Assembly (NCBI GenBank): GCA_965218105.1
Contig: OZ244585.1
Span: 2,790,001-2,854,000, forward strand
Direction of reading: 5' to 3'
Length of the DNA stretch: 64,000 bases
Source: GCA-002050365 sp965218105
GTDB lineage: Bacteria; Acidobacteriota; Blastocatellia; Pyrinomonadales; Pyrinomonadaceae
Both the position numbers and the translations under genes were made by a program. The notes beneath the pieces are model-generated. The model saw nothing but the letters and a program-made list of their open reading frames with translations. It was not told where the DNA came from and did not search any database. Positions 59,369-64,000 of the stretch are shown one piece after another. Position 1 is the first letter of the stretch. Every line of letters begins with the position of its first letter.

Positions 59369-60454
59369 ATGAACGACCACGATACTGAAAAAGAATTATC
59401 GAAAACCGGAAATCTGGAAGACGACTCGAACGTCAGAGCATTTCCGCTTTACGACGACAAAGTGAACTCGATTTCATCGGCGGAGACGGCTAAACGATCT
59501 TTTGCCGTTGAAGATGATATTCTTTCGCTCAACGCGCTGCCGCCGAAAATTCAGAGCGAGCCTGAATTGACCGGAAAATTAGACGATTCGGACGAACCTG
59601 AAAACCCGATTTTTAAGGAATTGTCCGAACCGAAACTGCCTGAAATTCCGAAAGAAAATCGCGCCCGTCTGCAAATGCAGTCTCCGACGCGGCTGTATTT
59701 TTACTGGTCGGTCAAAAAAAATCCTTTTCAAACTCTGAACCGCGCTTTCGGCGGGAAAACCGGCAGTTACACATTGGTCATCAAACTCATCAATCAAAAA
59801 AACGGACGCGAGGAACTTTTTCCCGTCGAAGCCGAAGGTTCGTGGTGGTTTGACGTTGATGCCGAGGCAGTTTACCGCGCCGAAATCGGATTTTACGCGA
59901 CAAATCGCCCGTTCGTTCGCGTGATGTTTTCCAATACGGTCGAAACGCCACGCCAAAATCCTTCGCCGCGTCACGATTATTCGCCCGCTTTCGCCGTTTC
60001 AGCCAATCAATTCGCCGAAGTTTTGGACGTTTCCGGTTTTCCGCAGGACGCTTTTGAAGTGGCTTTAGCCGGCGACGATATTGAAGCGGCGGAAAGCGCG
60101 ACGAGCGATGCTTTTTCACAGTTCGTCGGTTTGAAAAAAGACGATTTTTCGAGCGATGAAATTCGTTTCGCGCTGCTCGCGCTGGCTTCCGGTTACGCGC
60201 TGGAAAATTTGCGCGAACAAATCAGCGCGAGTCTCTGGGCGGTTTTACGGGAAAATGCCGACAAACTGAGCGCGGAAAACGCGCTGGCTTCTTTGCAGAA
60301 AAACTTCGGCATTTTTTCCGACGAAATAGAAGATGAACAATTGCTGCCGCCGACGGTTTTCGGGGCGAGTTTGATAAACTTTCCGCGAATTTCAAAAAGA
60401 AAAAGATTTTTACCGAAATTCGCGCCGCTCAGTTCGCTGCGTCCAAATTTTTAA
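59369..60454 (+). CDS. DUF4912 domain protein
   Basis: 361 residues from ATG 59369. An acidic disordered N-terminus (about 1-95) leads into the DUF4912 domain (about 100-190): LQMQSPTRLYFYWSVKKNPF and VYRAEIGFYATNRPFVRVMF. The C-terminal half is helical and unassigned. DUF4912 proteins often stand next to GH57 branching enzymes and glycogen genes, as here (GH57 starts 103 bp downstream), and are thought to bind polysaccharide. This link is by co-occurrence only. Confidence 0.85.
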   Translation: MNDHDTEKELSKTGNLEDDSNVRAFPLYDDKVNSISSAETAKRSFAVEDDILSLNALPPKIQSEPELTGKLDDSDEPENPIFKELSEPKLPEIPKENRARLQMQSPTRLYFYWSVKKNPFQTLNRAFGGKTGSYTLVIKLINQKNGREELFPVEAEGSWWFDVDAEAVYRAEIGFYATNRPFVRVMFSNTVETPRQNPSPRHDYSPAFAVSANQFAEVLDVSGFPQDAFEVALAGDDIEAAESATSDAFSQFVGLKKDDFSSDEIRFALLALASGYALENLREQISASLWAVLRENADKLSAENALASLQKNFGIFSDEIEDEQLLPPTVFGASLINFPRISKRKRFLPKFAPLSSLRPNF

Positions 60455-60546
60455 CGCGAAGGCGCAAAGACGCAAAGTTTTAAGAAAATTTAATTGCCTC
60501 TGCGCCTTTGCGCCTTCGCGTCTCTGCGCCTTTGCGCCTTCGCGTT
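60453..60546. repeat. Hairpin built from GCGCAAAGACGC / GCGCCTTTGCGCC words
   Basis: AACGCGAAGGCGCAAAGACG at 60453 (overlapping the DUF4912 stop) pairs with the complementary words in 60498-60546, which contain TGCGCCTTTGCGCCTTCGCG twice. It ends 12 bp before the GH57 start codon. Confidence 0.9.
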
Positions 60547-60557
60547 GAAAAAATTTT

Positions 60558-62153
60558 ATGCCAATCGGTTATTTCAGTTTAATTTTACACGCGCATCTGC
60601 CTTTCGTGCGTCATCCCGAATATCCAGAATTTCTGGAAGAAGACTGGCTTTACGAAGCGATCACGGAAGTTTATCTGCCGCTGATTTTTATTTTCCAAAA
60701 TCTTCACGAAGCGGGAATGAAGCCGCGATTGGCGGTGAATATTTCGCCGCCGCTGTGTGAGATGCTGGCGGACAAACTGCTCGAAGAAAGATACACGCGG
60801 CATCTCGAAAATCTGCTGGAACTCGCCCGCAAAGAAGCTGAAAGAACGCAAAAAGAAGCACCGGAATTTTACGATGTCGCGCAAATGTACGTCAGAAATC
60901 TAGGCGCGTCGCTCACTTTATGGAACGATAAATATCAGCGAAACTTGATAAACGCTTTTCGCCAATTGCAGGAAGAAGGCGTTTTGGAAATTATCACCTG
61001 CGGCGCGACGCACGGATTTCTGCCGCTGATTTCCACGCCGGAATCACGCCGCGCTCAAATAAATATCGCGGTTAATAATTACAAAAAACATTTTGGCAGA
61101 CAGCCGCGCGGCATTTGGCTGCCCGAATGCGCTTACGCTCGCGGCATCGAAAATTTGTTGAAAGATGCCGGAATCGAGTATTTCATCGGCGATTCGCACG
61201 CGCTTTTATACGGCGAGCCGCGCCCGCGCTACGGCGTTCACGCGCCGGTGAAATGTCCGAACGGCGTGGCGGTTTTCGCCCGCGATGTGGAAACTTCACA
61301 GCAGGTTTGGAGCGCGGAGGTCGGTTATCCGGGCAATGCGGTTTACCGCGAATTTTACCGCGACATCGGCTGGGATTTGCCGCTCAATTATTTGAAACCG
61401 CATCTGCACAAAGACGCGGCGCGGCGGCATTTGGGTTTGAAGTATCACCGCATTTCGGAACGCGGCGTACCGAACGACAAAAAACAGCCGTATGTTCCGG
61501 CTTGGGCGCGGGCAAAAGCCGCCGAAGATGCCGCCGATTTTGTCGGCAAGCGGATTCGTCAGGCGTATCGTCTGCGCGAAACTTTCGACGGACATCCGCC
61601 GCTCGTCACCGCGCCTTACGATGCCGAACTTTACGGACACTGGTGGTTTGAAGGTCCGCAGTTTTTGAATTTTATGTTCCGCGAACTGCACTATAAAAAT
61701 GATGAAGTCCGCGCCATTTCGCCCGGTGATTTTCTCGATTCCGGTTTGCCCGTTCAAATTCAGCAGCCGTCCGCTTCGAGTTGGGGCGAAAACGGTTACT
61801 ATAAAGTTTGGCTCAACGAAAATAATTCGTGGATGTATCCGTATCAGCACGACGCGGAACGAAAAATGACCGAATTTGCCAATAAATATTACGAACCGAA
61901 TGACACCGAATGGCGCGTTCTAAATCAACTGGCGCGGGAACTATTACTGGCGCAGTCGAGCGATTGGGCGTTTCAAATTTATCAGGGAACGACCGTTCAG
62001 TATTCGTCAAACCGCTTTAAGTCACACATTCAACGCTTTAATTTACTGGCGCAAATGCTCGAAAATAACGAATTTAACGAAGCGATGCTCGCCGAAATCG
62101 AAAGCCGCGACAATATTTTCGCCGAGATTGATTACAGAATTTATCGCAGTTAA
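60558..62153 (+). CDS. GH57 1,4-alpha-glucan branching enzyme (DUF1957 type)
   Basis: 531 residues, the normal length. GH57 motifs: LILHAHLPFV (motif 1, His), GATHGFLPL (motif 2), WLPECAYARG (motif 3, catalytic Glu nucleophile), APYDAELYGHWWFEGP (motif 4, catalytic Asp), and a C-terminal helical region with SSDWAFQIYQGTTVQYS. The HWWFEGP and APYDAE pattern is that of branching enzymes rather than amylases. It forms alpha-1,6 branches in glycogen. A DUF4912 gene lies directly upstream. Confidence 0.95.
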   Translation: MPIGYFSLILHAHLPFVRHPEYPEFLEEDWLYEAITEVYLPLIFIFQNLHEAGMKPRLAVNISPPLCEMLADKLLEERYTRHLENLLELARKEAERTQKEAPEFYDVAQMYVRNLGASLTLWNDKYQRNLINAFRQLQEEGVLEIITCGATHGFLPLISTPESRRAQINIAVNNYKKHFGRQPRGIWLPECAYARGIENLLKDAGIEYFIGDSHALLYGEPRPRYGVHAPVKCPNGVAVFARDVETSQQVWSAEVGYPGNAVYREFYRDIGWDLPLNYLKPHLHKDAARRHLGLKYHRISERGVPNDKKQPYVPAWARAKAAEDAADFVGKRIRQAYRLRETFDGHPPLVTAPYDAELYGHWWFEGPQFLNFMFRELHYKNDEVRAISPGDFLDSGLPVQIQQPSASSWGENGYYKVWLNENNSWMYPYQHDAERKMTEFANKYYEPNDTEWRVLNQLARELLLAQSSDWAFQIYQGTTVQYSSNRFKSHIQRFNLLAQMLENNEFNEAMLAEIESRDNIFAEIDYRIYRS

Positions 62154-62167
62154 AAGTTAAAAAATAA

Positions 62168-62782
62168 ATGGTCAACTTAATTCCTTCGCCCGAATCGGTG
62201 ATGCAGATTTTGCAGAACGCCAACGCTTACCGCTACGGAAATTTTGTCAGTGAAAACGGCAGACATTCGTCGCATTATTTCAAAGTGCCGATGGCTTTTC
62301 ACATTTCCGACAACGCGCGGATTTTAGCCGTCGGGTTAAGCCGCAAATTCCGAATGGACAGAAACACGGCGAGCCTTCTGCCGCAAATTGCCGTCGTCAG
62401 TCCGAGTGCCGACGGAATTCCGGTGGCTTTCGGCATCCGCGACGCGCTCGGCGGCGAGCAAATTTATTGGGCGGGACGCGAAAACGGCAAAAGACAATTT
62501 CCCGATTACATAAAAAACTTCAAATTAAAGCCGTGCATTATCGTTGACGACATCGTTCGTTCCGGCTCGACGGTGCGGGAAACGTATCATTTGCTGACGA
62601 ATTTAGGAGCGACGGTCATCGGCTGCGGCGCAATCGTCAAATTTAAAACCGCGCCGCCGGAAATAGAAAACATCGAAATCAAATCGCTGGTCGAATTCGA
62701 TTCTCCGATTTTCGACACGCTTGACGAATGGCAAACGGCGGATGGAAACGACGCGCCCGAAGAAAAAATCATTGAATTCTAA
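62168..62782 (+). CDS. PyrE-like orotate phosphoribosyltransferase family protein
   Basis: 204 residues. The PRTase fold is clear: FVSENGRHSSHYFKVPMAF, the PRPP loop IIVDDIVRSGSTVRETYHLL near 122-141, and hydrophobic strands before and after. The N-terminal hood resembles OPRT but the loop FRMDRNTASLLPQIAVVSPS lacks the normal catalytic SGG.L style, so a strict PyrE role is not certain. The enzyme would make OMP from orotate and PRPP. No other pyrimidine gene is in the window. Its start is 14 bp after the GH57 stop. Confidence 0.8.
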   Translation: MVNLIPSPESVMQILQNANAYRYGNFVSENGRHSSHYFKVPMAFHISDNARILAVGLSRKFRMDRNTASLLPQIAVVSPSADGIPVAFGIRDALGGEQIYWAGRENGKRQFPDYIKNFKLKPCIIVDDIVRSGSTVRETYHLLTNLGATVIGCGAIVKFKTAPPEIENIEIKSLVEFDSPIFDTLDEWQTADGNDAPEEKIIEF

Positions 62783-62854
62783 CTAATTATTTTTAGCTTT
62801 TTCGCTTGATTGTTGACCACAAGCTGCAAAACTTGAAAACATTAGCACACTGAT

Positions 62855-62883
62855 TTGCGAGAAAAATGACTTTCCACTAAACT
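62855..62883 (+). promoter_or_regulatory. Candidate promoter of the split tRNA gene
   Basis: TTGCGA (62855-62860) and TAAACT (62878-62883) with 17-bp spacing. The tRNA begins at 62895, 12 nt after the -10, which is a common distance for a tRNA gene transcribed alone. A TATAAA overlapping the -10 (62884-62889) is an alternative. Confidence 0.4.
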
Positions 62884-62942
62884 ATAAATCCTATGCCCTT
62901 GTAGCTCAACGGTTAGAGCAGCAGACTTAAGCGGCGTGAAAC

Positions 62943-63311
62943 CTAAGTGGAAAAGGTTGGATTATGAACTTCGGCGTGACAATTCAAACAAAGCAGGCGA
63001 CATTTATCGGCTTCTTTAATTAATCTGTCCCACGAAGCATTAGAGCATCTTCTGATGTCTATTTGAAAAGATTTTATTGCCGGAATTAAATGGTGAAAAC
63101 AAAGTGCAGAAAAGTTTTTGTTGTAACCGCAAATTTCGCAACAATTTCCTTTCATTTTCATTAGTCGAGCTTTGCGTTCATGACCTCTGCGTTGTTGTGC
63201 AGCGTAGTTTTGATGTTTATGATTTATGTGAGATTGTTTGCATTTCGTCGAACAGAATTTTCTTTGACGACCTGAAAGCAAAATATCGCAATAATTACAT
63301 TTCTTTTCCAT
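62943..63311 (-). CDS. HNH homing endonuclease, antisense to its intron
   Basis: 122 residues. An N-terminal zinc ribbon (C5, C8, C20, C24) is followed by basic residues (RRGHERKARLMKMK) and an HNH core in which C58-x2-C61 and C108-x2-C111 form a structural zinc site around the catalytic LCFHHLIPA (H73-H74), ending in CHAEVHN with His112 and His116. It probably cuts the intronless tRNA allele and so spreads the intron. It lies between the two strands of a putative P2 stem (62934-62943 and 63314-63323), which keeps the ORF out of the ribozyme core. Its transcription must run opposite to that of the tRNA. Confidence 0.92.
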   Translation of the reverse strand: MEKKCNYCDILLSGRQRKFCSTKCKQSHINHKHQNYAAQQRRGHERKARLMKMKGNCCEICGYNKNFSALCFHHLIPAIKSFQIDIRRCSNASWDRLIKEADKCRLLCLNCHAEVHNPTFST

Positions 63312-63345
63312 ACGGTTTCAGGCAAAAATGGGTTGCTAATTTGTT

Positions 63346-63375
63346 AATAAACAGCATTTTAGTAGAATCTGTCAA
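63346..63375 (-). promoter_or_regulatory. Candidate promoter for the HNH gene inside the intron core
   Basis: On the minus strand a perfect TTGACA (63370-63375) is followed after 18 bp by TTTATT (63346-63351, 4 of 6). The start codon at 63311 is 35 nt further. The -35 hexamer is the complement of TGTCAA, part of the ribozyme P3/J3-4 sequence, so the same bases could serve both functions. Confidence 0.35.
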
Positions 63376-63588
63376 ACTCGGGGAAACCTAAATGTCTAAA
63401 AAGACACAAGGCGATCCCGAACCAAGCCTCAATCTTTGAGGAAGGTGTAGAGACTGAACGGCAGACTCGTAAAGAGAAGAGACAGTCCAGACCACAAACT
63501 TGAAAAAGGCGGCGAAAGCCGTAGCGGGTAAGCATAATCTGTTGGTTGTAGGTTCGAATCCTACCGAGGGCATACTTTCAAAATCAAA

Positions 63589-63632
63589 AAGTGCCGGTTG
63601 AATATCTAAATTCAGTCGGCACTTATGATTTT
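63589..63632 (+). terminator. Rho-independent terminator of the split tRNA
   Basis: AAGTGCCGGTTGAAT (63589-63603) pairs with ATTCAGTCGGCACTT (63610-63624) with G-U pairs, followed by ATGATTTTTA. It starts 17 nt after the tRNA. Confidence 0.8.
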
Positions 63633-63874
63633 TATAAGAATTTTTTCAAAATATATAAACCCGTTTTTTGGCTTATCTTCCTAAAAGAAGTATTTGCCGG
63701 ATTAAAATTGTTGGTCATAGCACACGCCGAAATTTGAGAAGAAAAATTTTTGGATATAAAATGACTCCTAAAACCTCCAAGAATCTTTAGGAAATTTGAA
63801 GTGTGTTTATATTCAATGCAAATGAAAAAATAAGCTACTGAATCGTAATTTCGATTGATATGCAAAAGAGTAAT

Positions 63875-64000
63875 TCAAATAGAAAAGGCGCAACTAGAAT
63901 AAGCACTAAAGCCATTTTTAATTATAATTCCACCCAAATTTGTCTCCTTTGATGTAAAACTTATTCCAGTTCCAGCCACATTATTTGAAACTTCAATTGC
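63875..64000 (-). CDS. Partial C-terminal ORF, unknown (runs off the window)
   Basis: The minus strand is open from the window end to a stop at 63875-63877 and reads AIEVSNNVAGTGISFTSKET, then NLGGIIIKNGFSAY and SSCAFSI. The residue mix (Gly, Asn, Ser, Thr) looks like the end of a beta-structured protein, but 41 residues are too few to name it. Between 63633 and 63874 I see nothing convincing: a 77-codon minus frame there has no ribosome site or coding character. Confidence 0.35.
   Translation of the reverse strand, partial: AIEVSNNVAGTGISFTSKETNLGGIIIKNGFSAYSSCAFSI

Larger units (their letters stand above)
62928..63532 (+). mobile_element. Group I intron (IC3-like) in the tRNA anticodon loop
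   Basis: 605 nt. The catalytic core at 63366-63532 is complete. P3 is TCTGTC/GGCAGA, P4 TCGGG/CCCGA, P5 TGTCT/AGACA, and P6 CCTCAA/TTGAGG. P7 is GACTG/CAGTC, P8 CTC/GAG, and P9 CGGC-GAAA-GCCG with a GNRA tetraloop. The terminal G is at 63532. Conserved strings such as GGGGAAACCTAAA, GGTGTAGAGACTGAACGG and AGTCC are those of IC3 introns of cyanobacterial tRNA-Leu and proteobacterial tRNA-Ile. The first 400 nt hold P1/P2 and the HNH gene. The P1 guide sequence is not resolved: GGTT at 62955 or another site could pair with GACT at the exon end. Confidence 0.93.
62895..63572 (+). tRNA. tRNA with CAU anticodon (Ile2-like), split by a group I intron
   Basis: 5' exon 62895-62927: acceptor GCCCTTG, D-arm GCTC/GAGC, anticodon stem GCAGA, then C32 and T33. 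3' exon 63533-63572: CATAA (anticodon CAT at 63533-63535), stem TCTGT, five-base variable loop, T-arm GTAGG-TTCGAAT-CCTAC, acceptor CGAGGGC and A73. All stems close with only G-U exceptions, and the mature RNA is 73 nt without an encoded CCA. CTCATAA is the anticodon loop of tRNA-Ile2 (CAU read as AUA after lysidine) and of elongator Met. The body looks more like Ile2. The short variable loop excludes Leu despite the TTAA at the junction. Confidence 0.95.

Noticed and set aside
62926..62932. Reading the split tRNA as tRNA-Leu(UAA), because TTAA follows the anticodon stem
   Set aside because: The variable loop is only five bases and the intron would then end in T or C, not G. The CU+CAUAA solution satisfies the loop, the terminal G and the Ile2/Met-type body.
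63632..63865. 77-codon minus-strand ORF near the right end
   Set aside because: No ribosome site, no domain, AT-rich, and it begins within the terminator region of the tRNA on the other strand. Judged chance.

Overview
The window (about 43% GC by eye) looks like a chromosome segment of an Acidobacteriota bacterium, probably from the Blastocatellia/Pyrinomonadales side. This is inferred from a VWFA-related secreted protein of the acidobacterial type, a 1086-residue Oar-like TonB-dependent receptor with a carboxypeptidase-regulatory domain, an LPS export and heptosyltransferase outfit (so a Gram-negative envelope), and a low-GC codon style. No 16S gene is present, so the placement is not proven.

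Layout. 1-8.5 kb: a DUF433/DUF5615 toxin-antitoxin pair with a nonsense-broken toxin, a sodium:solute symporter, a lipocalin, an FmdB zinc ribbon, a VWFA protein, an OmpA-like protein, a coiled-coil zinc ribbon protein, an SDR, and a decayed hydrolase. 8.5-12.5 kb: uppP, two PIN-domain toxin modules and recJ. 12.6-21.1 kb: the conserved lptCA-lptB-rpoN-hpf-rapZ-PTS(EIIA-HPr) block, with the same logic as the enterobacterial lpt-rpoN-hpf-ptsN-rapZ-npr operon. 21.2-30.1 kb: arginase, ddl, an IS630 element that cut an ankyrin gene, pgi, a VanX-type dipeptidase, a secreted acidobacterial protein and a PilZ-like protein. 31-39.7 kb: the TonB receptor, a GT4 enzyme and an arsenosugar-type cluster (TIGR04282 transferase, ArsM-like methyltransferase, DinB-like, AhpD-like, ArsS radical SAM). 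39.7-48 kb: a DsbD-N-like protein, rlmN, a secreted nuclease, a Gfo/Idh dehydrogenase, a truncated Ser/Thr kinase-FGE protein, and PIN and HicB modules in decay. 48.3-54.3 kb: fabG, rhomboid, trmB and a pilN-pilO-pilP-like-pseudopilin operon. 54.4-62.8 kb: an FHA-GGDEF cyclase, a heptosyltransferase, an orphan Dam-type methylase, an ICMT-like enzyme, DUF3108, DUF4912, a GH57 branching enzyme and a PyrE-like PRTase.

The most notable item is at 62.9-63.6 kb. A tRNA gene with a CAU anticodon (Ile2-like) is split in its anticodon loop by a group I intron of about 605 nt. The intron carries an HNH endonuclease gene on the opposite strand, placed in the apical part of what looks like P2.

Intergenic DNA is also unusual. 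There are two families of roughly 95-150 bp palindromic MITE-like elements (21087, 35450 / 38036, 42252, 48061) with further singletons, and a set of long hairpins whose arms are built from short tandem words that differ from locus to locus. Several genes are broken (330, 8175, 18864, 24604, 46761, 47664). Two of the breaks lie in homopolymer runs and could be sequencing errors.
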